DNA of 64,000 nt from Halomarina rubra (GCF_023699475.1 NZ_JALXFV010000005.1:1-64000), one strand, 5' to 3'; positions 31,668-41,547 are shown, numbered from the stretch's first letter. Notes: generated by a model from the letters alone, not told the origin. Numbers and translations are program-made.

Positions 31668-33473
31668 ATGTCAGATTCGGACACCACCATGGACGCGGGT
31701 GGCGGGTTGCGGACCCCCATCGTCGCCGTCCTCGGACACGTCGACCACGGGAAGACCAGTCTCCTGGACAAGGTACGTGGCTCCGCGGTCACCTCGGGGG
31801 AGGCCGGAGCCATCACACAGCACATCGGGGCGACCGCCGTCCCGCTGGAGACCATCTCGGACATCGCCGGGCGACTCGTCGACCCCGACGACTTCGACCT
31901 GCCGGGACTGCTGTTCATCGACACGCCGGGCCACCACTCGTTCTCCACGCTCCGCTCTCGCGGTGGCGCGCTCGCGGACATCGCCGTCCTCGTCGTCGAC
32001 GTCAACGACGGGTTCCAGCCCCAGACGCTCGAGGCCATCGACATCCTGAAACGCACGCAGACGCCGTTCATCGTCGCCGCGAACAAGATCGACACGACGC
32101 CGGGGTGGAACCCCAACCCCGACACGCCCGTCCAGCAGACGCTCGCCGAGCAGTCCGACCGCGCCGAACAGCGTCTCAACGAGAGCCTCTACGAGATCAT
32201 CGGCGAACTGTCGGACAACGGCTTCTCCGCGGACATGTACTGGCGCGTCCAGAACTTCCGGGGTAACATCGGCGTCGTCCCCGTCTCCGCAGAGACCGGC
32301 GAGGGCGTCCCCGACCTGCTCGCCGTGTTGATGGGTCTCTCCCAGCGCTACATGAAAGAGGACATGTCCATCGACACGGCGGGTGCGGGTGCCGGGACGG
32401 TCCTCGAAGTGAAAGAGGAGCGCGGGTTCGGGACGACGCTGGACGTCGTGCTGTACGACGGGTCGATTCGCACCGACGACACCATCGTCGTCGGTGGGAA
32501 GAACGACCCCATCGTCACCGACGTTCGAGCGCTGCTCCAACCGCGGCCGCTCGAGGAGATCCGCACCGAGAAGCGCTTCGAGAAGGTCGACGAGGTGACG
32601 GCCGCGGCCGGGGTGAAGATCGCCGCCCCCGACCTCGACGAGGCGCTCGCGGGCGCGCCGGTCCGGGTCGTCCGCGACCGCCCCGAAGAGGAGGTCGTCG
32701 AGGAGGTCAGACAGGAACTCGCGGACATCTCGGTCGACACCGCCGAGAACGGCGTCGTGGTCAAGGCCGACACGCTCGGGTCGCTCGAAGCCATCGCCAA
32801 CGCGCTGGAGGAAGCCGAGATTCCCATCGTCCGCGCCGAGGTCGGGGACGTCGCCCCGCGCGACGTCGCCGTCGCCTCGACCGCCGAGGAGGTGACCGAG
32901 GAGGTCATCCTGGCGTTCAACGTCGACGTGCTCCCGGACGCCCGCCAGGAGGCCGGCGACCGGAACATCCGCCTGTTCGAGGACGACGTCATCTATCAGC
33001 TCATCGACGAGTACGAGGAGTTCGTCGACGAGATAGAGCGCGAACAGCAGTCGGCCATCATGGACAACATCCGTCGCCCCTGCCGGTTCCGTATCCTCGA
33101 AGACCACGTCTTCCGCCAGTCGAGTCCCGCCGTCGTCGGCGTCGAAGTGGCCTCGGGAACACTGCGGCGGAACACGCCCATCGTGAAGTTCCAGGGCAAC
33201 GACCCGAAGCGCGTCGGGAACCTCAAAGCCATCCAGAGTCAGGGCGAGGACGTCGACGAGGCCCGAGCCGGCGAACGCGTCTCCGTCTCCATCGACGGCC
33301 CGACGGTCGGCCGGCAGATAGACGAAGGCGACGAACTGTGGACCGAACTCCCCGAGAAACACGCGAAGATTCTCGAACAGGAACTGAAAGAGGACATCCC
33401 CGGCGACGAACGCGAGGCGCTGTCGATGTACCTCGACAAGCGCCGGAAGGTCGACCCCTTCTGGGGCAAGTAG
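31668..33473 (+). CDS. infB: Translation initiation factor aIF5B
   Basis: 601 residues, archaeal length. The N-terminal GTPase has the P-loop GHVDHGKTS, DTPGHHSF (switch II) and NKID, followed by domain II with GTVLEVKEERGFGTT, domain III, and the C-terminal domain IV that binds the aminoacyl end of the initiator tRNA. It promotes subunit joining. There is no intein; haloarchaeal infB can carry one in the P-loop region, but here GHVDHGKT is continuous. The start is the ATG at 31668, with a likely TATA (gacttaac, 31622-31629), giving a short leader. Confidence 0.97.
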   Translation: MSDSDTTMDAGGGLRTPIVAVLGHVDHGKTSLLDKVRGSAVTSGEAGAITQHIGATAVPLETISDIAGRLVDPDDFDLPGLLFIDTPGHHSFSTLRSRGGALADIAVLVVDVNDGFQPQTLEAIDILKRTQTPFIVAANKIDTTPGWNPNPDTPVQQTLAEQSDRAEQRLNESLYEIIGELSDNGFSADMYWRVQNFRGNIGVVPVSAETGEGVPDLLAVLMGLSQRYMKEDMSIDTAGAGAGTVLEVKEERGFGTTLDVVLYDGSIRTDDTIVVGGKNDPIVTDVRALLQPRPLEEIRTEKRFEKVDEVTAAAGVKIAAPDLDEALAGAPVRVVRDRPEEEVVEEVRQELADISVDTAENGVVVKADTLGSLEAIANALEEAEIPIVRAEVGDVAPRDVAVASTAEEVTEEVILAFNVDVLPDARQEAGDRNIRLFEDDVIYQLIDEYEEFVDEIEREQQSAIMDNIRRPCRFRILEDHVFRQSSPAVVGVEVASGTLRRNTPIVKFQGNDPKRVGNLKAIQSQGEDVDEARAGERVSVSIDGPTVGRQIDEGDELWTELPEKHAKILEQELKEDIPGDEREALSMYLDKRRKVDPFWGK

Positions 33474-33541
33474 CTCCCGGCGACGAGCACCGGTTTCCCG
33501 ACGGTGGCCACCCCACCGGCTTGCCACTGCCGGTAATTACT

Positions 33542-33549
33542 CTTAATTA
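33542..33549 (+). promoter_or_regulatory. TATA box for the 76-residue membrane protein
   Basis: cttaatta is centred about 30 nt upstream of the ATG at 33576. Confidence 0.5.
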
Positions 33550-33575
33550 GGTGGCCGGTGTAGCGCGGACACACC

Positions 33576-33806
33576 ATGCCAGAGAGCGAAGCGTCGATGC
33601 GGCACGATCTCGTGCTCACAGCGATTCCACTGATGCTCGTCCTCGGGGCGGGCGCAGCGGTCGCCACGTCGTTGTCGCTTATCTTCGGTCTCGCCGGCGG
33701 CGGACTGCCGGCGAGCGGGATGGTCGGGTACGCGCTGTTCGTCGACCCGCCCGAGGGAGGGGCGTCGGAGTCGCCCGCAGTCGGCGACACTGCTGGCGAC
33801 CGGTGA
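33576..33806 (+). CDS. Small membrane protein with one to two membrane segments
   Basis: 76 residues. A short polar N-terminus (MPESEASMRHDLV) is followed by a long hydrophobic stretch (about 13-40, PLMLVLGAGAAVATSLSLIFGLAGG), a second weaker one (GMVGYALFV), and a polar Ser/Gly tail. The layout matches DUF7314-like or similar haloarchaeal small membrane proteins; the name is uncertain. A strong TATA element upstream supports a real gene. The function is unknown. Confidence 0.65.
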   Translation: MPESEASMRHDLVLTAIPLMLVLGAGAAVATSLSLIFGLAGGGLPASGMVGYALFVDPPEGGASESPAVGDTAGDR

Positions 33807-33959
33807 CGAACCACAGTCCGTCACACGCCCGCGAGCGAGCGACGACGCGACCCGCAGGGAGCGCGCCGACACGGTGCCTCCCGTACTCACCCGGCGAGCG
33901 ACGGCGACTCCCGACGCCCGCGAGGGACGTAGCCGGGTCCCGACGCGGATGACGGAACG

Positions 33960-33967
33960 TTTCTAAC
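33960..33967 (+). promoter_or_regulatory. TATA box for the AEC transporter
   Basis: tttctaac is centred 27 nt upstream of the GTG at 33990, supporting that non-ATG start. Confidence 0.5.
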
Positions 33968-33989
33968 GCAGACCCCCGTCGGGTGAGTC

Positions 33990-34934
33990 GTGTCGCTGGT
34001 GTCGATCTTCGTGTCGGCCATCGCCCCGGTCGTCGCCATCGCGGCCGTCGGCTACCTACTCGGGCGGACTCGGGGGTTGGACGTCGGCGCGCTGAACACC
34101 GTCGTCGTCTACGTGTTCGCGCCCGCACTCGTCTTCCACAGCCTGCTCACCGCCGACATCGACCCCGAGACGGTCGCCCGTCTCGGACTCGCCGTCGTCG
34201 CGTTCGTCGGCGTGATGACCGTCCTCGCGGAGCTCGCGGTTCGCGCGGGCGGCGTCGACGAACCGCTCGCGAGCGCGACGGTGCTGACGGGGGTCTACCC
34301 CAACTCCGGAAACTACGGCATCCCGCTGTCGACGTTCGCCTTCGGCGGCGTCGGACAGTCGACGGCGGTGCTCTACCTCGCCGTCCAGAGCGTCCTCGTC
34401 TACACGCACGGCGTCTACGTCGCCGCACGCAGCGGCGGCAACGCGGGGCGAGGCGCGCTCGAACGCGTGTTCACCATCCCGCTGGTGTACGCCGTCGTCC
34501 TGGCACTCCTCGTCCGCGCACTCGGGGTCGGCCCGCCCGAGGGTGGGACGCTCCTGCAGACGCTCGACCTCGTCGGGAGCGCCGCCATCCCGCTGATGCT
34601 CGTCATCCTGGGGAGTGAACTCGTCGGGACGGACGTCCGGGGGGCGCTCGGCGTGCTGTCGCTGGCGACGGGGTTGAAACTGCTCGTCGCGCCACTGGTC
34701 GCTCTCGGCATCGCGCTGGCACTCGGCGTCTCGGGTACCGTCGGCGCGGTGTTCGTCCTGGAGTGTGCGACCCCGGCGGCGGTGACGCCGCTCATCTTGC
34801 TCGTGGAGTTCGGTGACGTCGACGCCGACGTCGCGGGGGAGTTCGCCAGTTCGGTCGTCCTCGTCTCGACGCTACTGAGCGTCGTGACGGTGACCGTCCT
34901 CGTCTCGCTGCTGCAGAACGGCGTCGTACTCTGA
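33990..34934 (+). CDS. AEC (auxin efflux carrier) family transporter
   Basis: 314 residues in ten membrane segments arranged as two repeats. The first ends with GVYPNSGNYGIPLSTFAFG and the second with CATPAAVTPLILLVEFG; the Asn/Pro crossover motifs are typical of the AEC/PIN-like family. Related proteins move malonate, malate or other organic anions. The GTG start at 33990 is supported by a TATA box at exactly 27 nt. The substrate cannot be read from the sequence, and the neighbours give no hint. Confidence 0.9.
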   Translation: MSLVSIFVSAIAPVVAIAAVGYLLGRTRGLDVGALNTVVVYVFAPALVFHSLLTADIDPETVARLGLAVVAFVGVMTVLAELAVRAGGVDEPLASATVLTGVYPNSGNYGIPLSTFAFGGVGQSTAVLYLAVQSVLVYTHGVYVAARSGGNAGRGALERVFTIPLVYAVVLALLVRALGVGPPEGGTLLQTLDLVGSAAIPLMLVILGSELVGTDVRGALGVLSLATGLKLLVAPLVALGIALALGVSGTVGAVFVLECATPAAVTPLILLVEFGDVDADVAGEFASSVVLVSTLLSVVTVTVLVSLLQNGVVL

Positions 34935-35025
34935 AGACGGTGCTGTGCGGTCGACGTCGGAACGGGTCGAGTTGGGACGAGTCACGACGGGACGAGTCGA
35001 GTCGGTCGGGTGGTGTGTGCGCGAG

Positions 35026-35364
35026 TCAGCCGGCGGTCGGGGAGACGTCGTTGACGGCCAGTTTCACCTGCATCGCGGCACCCGCCGCGAGTTCGGTCGC
35101 GAGACCGTCGCGTTCCTCGTCCGTCGCGTCGGCGGCGATGCCCGCTCGAATCGGGTCGCCGATGGGCGGTTGGACGGAGACGGTCCCTTGCGGGCCTTCG
35201 AGACCGGCCTGGAGGTTCGACCCGACGACGAACTCGTCGGTGAGGAGCGCGCGGGTCCGGGCGGCCACCCCTTCGGTCTCCGTCCGGAGTCGCTCGATGG
35301 TCTCCGGGTCCGGCGCGTCCGCTGTGTCTGGCTGCTGGTTCGCGTACGGTGCGTTTCCGTACAT
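35026..35364 (-). CDS. DUF5811-like haloarchaeal protein
   Basis: 112 residues from the Met of MYGNAPYANQQ (two codons more in the longest frame). The protein is soluble with a Pro/Asp-rich N-terminus, then a helical segment IERLRTETEGVAARTRALL, a strand-rich middle FVVGSNLQAGLEGPQGTVSVQPPIG, and a final helical AAMQVKLAVNDV. I recall this pattern as DUF5811. No function is known. Directly upstream on the same strand is pdaD, with about 50 nt between. Confidence 0.75.
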   Translation of the reverse strand: MYGNAPYANQQPDTADAPDPETIERLRTETEGVAARTRALLTDEFVVGSNLQAGLEGPQGTVSVQPPIGDPIRAGIAADATDEERDGLATELAAGAAMQVKLAVNDVSPTAG

Positions 35365-35416
35365 TCGCAAGGGAAGACGCGGAGCGGGGTATTAAAGCGT
35401 GTGGGGTTGGGTCCGC

Positions 35417-35884
35417 TCAGAGCAACGGCGAACTCCGACCGTACACCGCCAACACGAGCGCCGTCGTGTGTCCCGACTCGGGGGCCGCCCCGACGACCTC
35501 ACAGCCCTCGTCGACGAACGCCCAGTCCCGAAGCTCCATGCCGGTGTGCAGTCCCGCCCGGACCTCCTCGCGGACCGCGTCTCGGTCGCGACCCGACGCC
35601 TCGTAGAACAGGCCCTTGCCGTCGGCCGTCGTCGCCCACGCGAGTCCCGCCGCCGCCGGCCCCTCTTCGACCGTCGCCCGGCCCTCGACGACGGTGAGAC
35701 GCTCGCCGACCGGGCCGAGGTCGGGGGCGGTCCCGACGCGCTCGACGTGTGCGTCGCTCGGGATGACCGACGACACCGACACGAGGTTGTAGTTCTCGAC
35801 GCCAGCGTCGGCGAGCGCCGCGTCGTACGACGACATCTCCGTCGGTGCGCTCGCGGTGCCCCAGACGACCCGAATCGTTCCCAT
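35417..35884 (-). CDS. pdaD: Pyruvoyl-dependent arginine decarboxylase
   Basis: 155 residues, the size of the archaeal PdaD proenzyme. It cleaves itself between two Ser residues, producing an N-terminal pyruvoyl group; the SVSSVIP motif (about 37-43) is the cleavage site. It makes agmatine from arginine. Agmatine is used in haloarchaea to modify cytidine 34 of isoleucine tRNA (agmatidine) and as a polyamine source. Other motifs are GAAPESGHTTALVLAVYG near the C-terminus and AWATTADGKGLFYEA in the middle. Confidence 0.94.
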   Translation of the reverse strand: MGTIRVVWGTASAPTEMSSYDAALADAGVENYNLVSVSSVIPSDAHVERVGTAPDLGPVGERLTVVEGRATVEEGPAAAGLAWATTADGKGLFYEASGRDRDAVREEVRAGLHTGMELRDWAFVDEGCEVVGAAPESGHTTALVLAVYGRSSPLL

Positions 35885-35989
35885 CGGCCGTGCTAGCGCG
35901 AGCGCGAGGTAACGCCTTTCGCATCGCGAGAGCTACGCGATTGAGGCACACGGTTGGCGGGAGTGGAGCCGTCGCTGTGCGGTGCGGAA

Positions 35990-36099
35990 GAAGACAGTAC
36001 ACTGTACCGCGAGCGACTGAGCGTAGCGAGAGAGCGAGCGGCCTTTTTCGTCCAGGGTTTTGCGTCGAACGGTGCGCGAAGCGCGCCCGAGGCGGAAAA
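35990..36099. repeat. Short repeats and hairpin between pan and pdaD
   Basis: This holds AGCGAG/GAGCG-type repeats (about 36010-36038), a 5-bp hairpin gcgcg-aag-cgcgc (36074-36086), a gtac-act-gtac element (35996-36006) and a T4 run on the minus strand (36096-36099) about 10 nt after the pan stop, which could be a terminator. Confidence 0.3.
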
Positions 36100-36108
36100 C
36101 GGTGGGTG

Positions 36109-37332
36109 CTATTGGAACGCGATAGAGGGGCCGCTCCCGTCGTCGCCACCGACGTCGATCTTCTCGTGGGCGGCCTCGAAGTCCGCCATCTCGACGGTCG
36201 TGCGGTCGTCGCGGATGGCGAACATCCCGGCTTCGGTCGCCAGACTGGCGATCTCCGCGCCGCTGAACCCGTCGGCCAACTCGGCGACGGCTTCGAGGTC
36301 GAGGTCGTCCGCCAGTGGCATCGACTCGGTGTGGATGTCGAGGATGCGCTTGCGCCCCTCCAGTTCGGGGACGGGCACCTCGATGAGACGGTCGAAACGA
36401 CCGGGCCGGAGGATGGCGCGGTCGAGCATGTCGAAGCGGTTGGTGGCGGCGATGATTCGAATCTCGCCGCGCTCGTCGAAGCCGTCCATCTCCGAGAGGA
36501 GCTGCATCATGGTGCGCTGGACCTCGGCGTCGCCGGAGGTCTTCGAGTCCGTGCGCTTCGAGGCGATGGCGTCGATCTCGTCGATGAAGATGACGGCGGG
36601 TTCGCGCTCGCTCGCGAGTTCGAACAGGTCGCGGACGAGGCGTGCGCCCTCGCCGATGAACTTCTGGACGAGTTCGGAGCCGGCCATCTTGATGAACGTC
36701 GCGTCGGTCTCGTTGGCGACGGCCTTCGCGAGCATCGTCTTCCCCGTGCCGGGCGGCCCGTACAGCAGGACGCCCGCGGGCGGTTCGACGCCGACGGTCT
36801 CGAACTGCTCGGGGTCGAGCAGCGGTTGTTCGACGGCCTCACGGACCTCGAGGATCTGCTCGTCGAGACCACCGATGTCCTCGTAGGTCACCTCGGGGCT
36901 GGCGTCGACCTCCATCGCCTGGGCGCGGGCGTCGGTCTCCGTGCTGAGCACCGACTGGATGGCGAAGGAGTCGTTGATGGCGACGCGGTCGCCGGCTTCG
37001 ACCTCCTCCTGGATGCGCGGGACGGTCTCGGTGAGGACCTCCTGGTTGTTGCCGTGCTGTTTGAGGACGACCTCGTCGTCGGTGACCTCCTCGACCGTCG
37101 CGATGTACCGAGCGGCGCTCTTCAGCGTCTCGTTCTCGCGCTGGAGCGAGTCGACGTCCTCGCCGAGGGACTCCTGTTTCGCGCGGGCGGCGTCGATCTG
37201 ATCGGTGAGTTTCTCGTTGACGTCGACGAGGCGAGCGTAGTGTTCGCGCAGCGCGTCCAGCCGCTCGGACGGCGACATCTCCGGATCGAGTTCGAGCGTT
37301 GGCCGATCCGGCAACGAGGGGCTGCGTGACAT
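36109..37332 (-). CDS. pan: Proteasome-activating nucleotidase (PAN)
   Basis: 407 residues. This AAA+ ATPase ring unfolds proteins for the 20S proteasome. It has an N-terminal coiled coil (about 25-75, [19 protein letters not shown]), an OB domain, then the AAA+ domain with Walker A GPPGTGKT, Walker B IFIDEID, SRH ([18 protein letters not shown]), and a C-terminal helical lid. The last residues (SIAFQ) give a hydrophobic-aromatic-X end, like the HbYX motif but with Phe in place of Tyr. I start at MSRSPS, four codons inside the longest frame. Confidence 0.96.
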   Translation of the reverse strand: MSRSPSLPDRPTLELDPEMSPSERLDALREHYARLVDVNEKLTDQIDAARAKQESLGEDVDSLQRENETLKSAARYIATVEEVTDDEVVLKQHGNNQEVLTETVPRIQEEVEAGDRVAINDSFAIQSVLSTETDARAQAMEVDASPEVTYEDIGGLDEQILEVREAVEQPLLDPEQFETVGVEPPAGVLLYGPPGTGKTMLAKAVANETDATFIKMAGSELVQKFIGEGARLVRDLFELASEREPAVIFIDEIDAIASKRTDSKTSGDAEVQRTMMQLLSEMDGFDERGEIRIIAATNRFDMLDRAILRPGRFDRLIEVPVPELEGRKRILDIHTESMPLADDLDLEAVAELADGFSGAEIASLATEAGMFAIRDDRTTVEMADFEAAHEKIDVGGDDGSGPSIAFQ

Positions 37333-37413
37333 GTGGGTACCCACGATACGAGTCTGAGCTAAAAGTGACTTTGGGTAGCCGACGGTTTCAGCCGTCAGCC
37401 GCGCCGAGAGCTA

Positions 37414-39210
37414 TCAGTCGAGCACGAGGTCTCGCATCTCGTCGACGAACTCGCGGTAGGTGTCGATGGCGGACTCGACGGGGTGGGGCGTCGCCATGTC
37501 GACCCCCGCGATGCGGAGCAGGTCGAGGGGGTACTCGCGGGACCCCGAAGCGAGGAAGTTGCGGTACTCCTCGGCGGCGACCTCCCCGTCCTCGCGGATG
37601 CGGTCGACGACGGCGACGGCCGCGGAGATACCCGTCGAGTACTGGTAGACGTAGAACGCGCGGTAGAAGTGCGGGATACGCATCCACTCGCGGGCGATGG
37701 CGTCGTCGACCTCGGCGGGTTCGTAGTACGTCTCCTTGAGGTCACCGTACAGTTCGTCGAGCACGTCCGGCGTGAGCGCCTGCCCCTCCTCCGCCATCTC
37801 GTGGGCGCGGTGTTCGAACTCGGCGAACATCGTCTGGCGGAACAGCGTCGAGCGGAACCGTTCGAGGTACTCGTCGAGGACGTGGCGGCGGAACTGCTCG
37901 TCCTCGACGGTCTCCAGTAGGTGGTGGGTCAACAGCGTCTCGTTGACCGTGCTGGCGACCTCCGCCACGAATATCTCGTAGCTGGAGTAGATGTAGGGCT
38001 GTTCGTCACTGGAGCGGTCGGAGTGCAGCGAGTGACCGAGTTCGTGGGCCAGCGTGAACATCGAGGCGATGTCGTCCTGGTAGTTCATCAGGATGAACGG
38101 CTGGCTGTCGTAGGTGCCACCCGAGTACGCCCCGGCGCGCTTGCCGGTGTTCTCGTAGACGTCGACCCAGCGCGATTCGAGACCCTCTTCGAGGCGACGC
38201 TGGTACTCCTCGCCCAGCGGCGCGACGGCCTCGACGATGTACTCCTTGGCCTCCTCGTAGCTCACGTCGGGGCTCTCGCTCTCGACGATGGGCGCGTAGA
38301 GGTCCCACATCTGCAGTTCGTCGACGCCCAGCGCCTCGCGCTTCAACTCGGCGTGGTCGTGGAGCACGTCGAGGTTCTCGTTGACCGTGTCGACGAGCGT
38401 GTCGTACACCTCGACGGGGATGTTCGGGCCGTCGAGCGCCGCCTCGCGGGCGGTCTCGTAGTTCCGCGCCTCGGCGAGTTTGATGTCGGCTTTGACGCTG
38501 TTCTTGAACGACGACCCGACCGCGTTGCGCACCGACGCCCACTCCTCGTAGAACGACTCGTGGACGCGCTGGCGGAACTCGCGGTCCTGGCTCTTCAGGT
38601 GCTTCGTGAAGTTCGACTGGGTGACCTCGACCTCCTCGCCGTCCGGTCCCTCGACGCTCGGGAACTCCATGTCGGCGTTCGACAGCATCGAGTACACTTC
38701 GCCGGCCGCCCCCGTGACCTCGCTCAGTTCGGCGAGTAGGTTCTCGACCTCCGCCGAGCGCGTGTGGGGTTTCATCCGTAGCACGTCGTCGAAGTAGTGG
38801 TCGTACTTCTCCAGCGCGGACTCCTCGGCGACGAACTCGTCGATGGTGTCACGCGAGACGCTCTGGAGTTCCGGTTCGAGGAAACTGCCCGCCGAAGACG
38901 CACTGGCGTACAGCGACTGGGCGCGCGCCTGGAACGCCTGGTACTCCTGGTCGCGCGTGTCCTCGTCGCTCCGCATGCTGGCGTAGGAGTAGACGTTCGA
39001 GACGAGTCGCATCGTCTCTTCGTACTGTTCGAGCGTCGCGAGCAGCGTCGCCGCGTCCGCCGTCGCCTCCCCTTCGTAGGCCGCGAGCGCCTCGACCTCC
39101 TCCTCGGCGGCTTCGTAGGCGGCCTCCCAGGACTCGTCGTCGTCGTAGAGGTCCGCGAGGTTCCACTTGTACTCCTCCTCGATATCTCCCCGTTCGGGAA
39201 CCGAACTCAT
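37414..39210 (-). CDS. pepF: Oligoendopeptidase F (M3B)
   Basis: 598 residues, a full-length M3B peptidase. The N-terminal helical half (about 1-350) covers the substrate cleft. The zinc site is HELGHSLHSD within TLAHELGHSLHSDRSS (about residue 385), with a third ligand Glu downstream in FVAEVASTVNE. It degrades short peptides (about 7-17 residues) in the cytoplasm, downstream of the proteasome. PAN is encoded next on the same strand, which fits a shared role in peptide turnover, although 80 nt separate the two. Confidence 0.95.
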   Translation of the reverse strand: MSSVPERGDIEEEYKWNLADLYDDDESWEAAYEAAEEEVEALAAYEGEATADAATLLATLEQYEETMRLVSNVYSYASMRSDEDTRDQEYQAFQARAQSLYASASSAGSFLEPELQSVSRDTIDEFVAEESALEKYDHYFDDVLRMKPHTRSAEVENLLAELSEVTGAAGEVYSMLSNADMEFPSVEGPDGEEVEVTQSNFTKHLKSQDREFRQRVHESFYEEWASVRNAVGSSFKNSVKADIKLAEARNYETAREAALDGPNIPVEVYDTLVDTVNENLDVLHDHAELKREALGVDELQMWDLYAPIVESESPDVSYEEAKEYIVEAVAPLGEEYQRRLEEGLESRWVDVYENTGKRAGAYSGGTYDSQPFILMNYQDDIASMFTLAHELGHSLHSDRSSDEQPYIYSSYEIFVAEVASTVNETLLTHHLLETVEDEQFRRHVLDEYLERFRSTLFRQTMFAEFEHRAHEMAEEGQALTPDVLDELYGDLKETYYEPAEVDDAIAREWMRIPHFYRAFYVYQYSTGISAAVAVVDRIREDGEVAAEEYRNFLASGSREYPLDLLRIAGVDMATPHPVESAIDTYREFVDEMRDLVLD

Positions 39211-39348
39211 GGCTGAGGCTTGCTGGCACGGGTGTTAACGCCGTCGGTTCACCGCGCTGTCACTCGCTTTTCGACCGTCCTGGGAGGACACCGCGCTCCG
39301 CTCGACGCGGGCGCACAGAGTTTTCTCCTCCACCCGTGAACGCGAGCC

Positions 39349-40701
39349 ATGGACGACGACACCGCCGCCGCGCTCGGACGGGCGTGGCGCGACGACACCC
39401 CCTGGCAGTTCCTCACCAGACTCACCGAACTCGGCGACCGGATGGGCGGCCACACCGGCGAGCGTCGGGCCGCGGACCTCGTCGCCGAGGCGTTCGAGAC
39501 CGTCGGTGCAGACCCCGCTATCGAATCGTTCGAGATGACCCGGTGGACGCGCGGCGACGCCGAACTCGCGATTCGAACCGAACGCGACGGCGACCCCGTC
39601 GAGCGGTCGTTCGAGACCATCGCGCTACCGTACTCGGCTGCCGGCGACGTGACGGGACCGCTCGTCGACGTGGGCTACGGCACCCCCGACGAGATAGACG
39701 ACGTGGGCGAGGAGTTGGCCGGTGGTATCGCGCTCGCGAGCACCGACACGCCCCCGGAGAAGGGTCGGTTCGTCCACCGGATGGAGAAGTTCGGCCACGC
39801 CGCCGCTGCGGGCGCACAGGCGTTCGTCTTCGCCAACCACGTCCCCGGACAGCTCCCGCCGACCGGTTCCCTCAGATTCGACGCCCAGGCCGCGATGCCC
39901 GGCGTCGGCGTCTCGACGGAGACCGGCGACTGGCTTCGGGAGTACGCCGCGATGGGCGCGGAGGCGACCGTCCGCGTCAGTGCCGAGACCGACCGGGCCG
40001 AGAGCCACAACGTCGTCGGGACGCTCGGTCCCGACACCGACGAGGAGGTCGTAGTGGTCGCCCACCTCGACGCCCACGACATCGCCGAGGGCGCGACGGA
40101 CAACGGCTGTGGCATCACGGCGGTGGTCACGGCCGCTCGTCTGATGGCCGATATGGAGCTCGACTGCCGGGTCCGACTCGCCGGCGTGGGCTGTGAGGAA
40201 CTCGGGTTGATGGGCGCGGAGGCGCTCGCGGACTCGCTCGACCTCGACCGGGTGAAGGCCGTCGTCAACGTCGACGGCGCGGGCCGCGCCCGGAACCTCA
40301 GGGCGTACGTCCACGGCCACGACGGGATTCGAGCGCTCGCTCGACGCGTCGTCGAGGAGGAGGCGGGCCAACCGCTCGCCGTGACCGACGAACCGCACCC
40401 CTACAGCGACCACTGGCCGTTCGTCCGGTCGGGCGTCCCCGCACTGCAACTCCACAGCCAACCACCCGAGGGTGCGGAACGCGGTCGCGGGTGGGGCCAC
40501 ACCCACGCCGACACGCGCGACAAGGTGGAGGTGAGAGACGTCCGCGAACACGCGATGCTGACCGCGTTGCTGGTGACGGACCTCGCCGCCAGCGACCCGC
40601 TGGAGCGCATCGCTCCCGAGACGCTGGCCGACCAACTCAGAGACGCGGACTTCGAACGCGGGATGCGCGCCGCGGAGCTGTGGCCCGCAGACTGGGACTG
40701 A
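39349..40701 (+). CDS. M28 family aminopeptidase with a PA domain
   Basis: 450 residues. The N-terminal part is followed by a protease-associated domain (about 105-205). The metallopeptidase core begins near residue 218 with the M28 pattern: AHLDAHDIAEGATDNGCGI supplies the first His and Asp ligands, EELGLMGAEAL the Glu pair, VNVDGAG the next Asp, and HPYSDHWPF near 350 the last ligand region. There is no signal peptide, so it acts in the cytoplasm, unlike most exported members. It probably releases N-terminal residues from peptides. It is divergent from pepF. Confidence 0.92.
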   Translation: MDDDTAAALGRAWRDDTPWQFLTRLTELGDRMGGHTGERRAADLVAEAFETVGADPAIESFEMTRWTRGDAELAIRTERDGDPVERSFETIALPYSAAGDVTGPLVDVGYGTPDEIDDVGEELAGGIALASTDTPPEKGRFVHRMEKFGHAAAAGAQAFVFANHVPGQLPPTGSLRFDAQAAMPGVGVSTETGDWLREYAAMGAEATVRVSAETDRAESHNVVGTLGPDTDEEVVVVAHLDAHDIAEGATDNGCGITAVVTAARLMADMELDCRVRLAGVGCEELGLMGAEALADSLDLDRVKAVVNVDGAGRARNLRAYVHGHDGIRALARRVVEEEAGQPLAVTDEPHPYSDHWPFVRSGVPALQLHSQPPEGAERGRGWGHTHADTRDKVEVRDVREHAMLTALLVTDLAASDPLERIAPETLADQLRDADFERGMRAAELWPADWD

Positions 40702-40710
40702 CGCGCGCGA

Positions 40711-41532
40711 TCAGTCCGAATCGCTGTCCCCGACGCCGTCACGAACCGACCGCGCGACCCGTGCGCTCGTCTCGCGCTCGACGCGTCTCGTCTCGAACAC
40801 CTCGCGTGCGCTCTCGGCGGCCCGGTCGTCGCGCTCGAATGTGACGTCAGGGTACTCGACGTCGGTCAGAACCAGCGGTTCGGGAGCGGCCGCGCCGATG
40901 CCATCGCCGCCGCCCAGTTCTTCGGTGGAGAGGACGCGCTCGACGAACGCGAGGTCCCGGTCGCCCCGTGCCAGTTCGCCCAGGAGCGTCGCCAGTCGCC
41001 TGACGAACGACCGAGGGAACCCGTCGGAACGTGCGGTGACGACGAGGAACGGGCCGTCGACTGCCAGCGAGGCGTCGAGCGTCCGTTCGGTGCCGTCGGT
41101 GTCCGGCGTGAGGTTGTGGAAGTCGTGACTCCCGGCGAGCGTGCCGAGCGCTTCGCGTGCGTGGTCGGCGTCCGCGTCGGGAGCGTAGAGGTGGTAGGTG
41201 TACTCGCGGGCGACGGCGTCGTGGGTCGCGTGGAACGCGTCGGGAACGGGCGCGCTCGCCCACGCCCGTACGTCCGCCGGGAGTTCGCTGTTGAGCGCCC
41301 GCGGCGTGAGCCAGTCGGGACAGTCGAGGGCGACGGTCTGGGCGAGCGCCGAGACGCCGCGGTCGGTCCGCCCGGCGGCGGCGTACCCCTCCGGTCGCCA
41401 GCGGTCGCGGTCGTAGACGTCGAGGCGCGCCAGCGCGTCGAACAGCGTCCCCTCCACGGTCGGTGCGGTCGGCTGACGCTGGAAGCCGTAGAACGCGGTG
41501 CCGTCGTAGGCGAGTCGGAAGGCGCGTTTCAT
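40711..41532 (-). CDS. truA: tRNA pseudouridine(38-40) synthase TruA
   Basis: 273 residues. It converts uridines 38-40 of the tRNA anticodon stem to pseudouridine. The catalytic Asp is in AAGRTDRGVSALAQ (Asp57). Other TruA motifs are AYDGTAFYGFQRQP at the N-terminus, ALNSELPADVRAW, HDFHNLTPD, and SFVRRLATLLGELARG. The acidic tail DGVGDSDSD is haloarchaeal. It lies 15 nt downstream of hisS on the same strand, so the pair is likely one operon. Confidence 0.95.
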   Translation of the reverse strand: MKRAFRLAYDGTAFYGFQRQPTAPTVEGTLFDALARLDVYDRDRWRPEGYAAAGRTDRGVSALAQTVALDCPDWLTPRALNSELPADVRAWASAPVPDAFHATHDAVAREYTYHLYAPDADADHAREALGTLAGSHDFHNLTPDTDGTERTLDASLAVDGPFLVVTARSDGFPRSFVRRLATLLGELARGDRDLAFVERVLSTEELGGGDGIGAAAPEPLVLTDVEYPDVTFERDDRAAESAREVFETRRVERETSARVARSVRDGVGDSDSD

Positions 41533-41547
41533 CGCTGACGAGGCGAC

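Noticed and set aside
31710-31760. A possible intein insertion in aIF5B
   Set aside because: The P-loop GHVDHGKTS and the following switch regions are continuous; length is normal.
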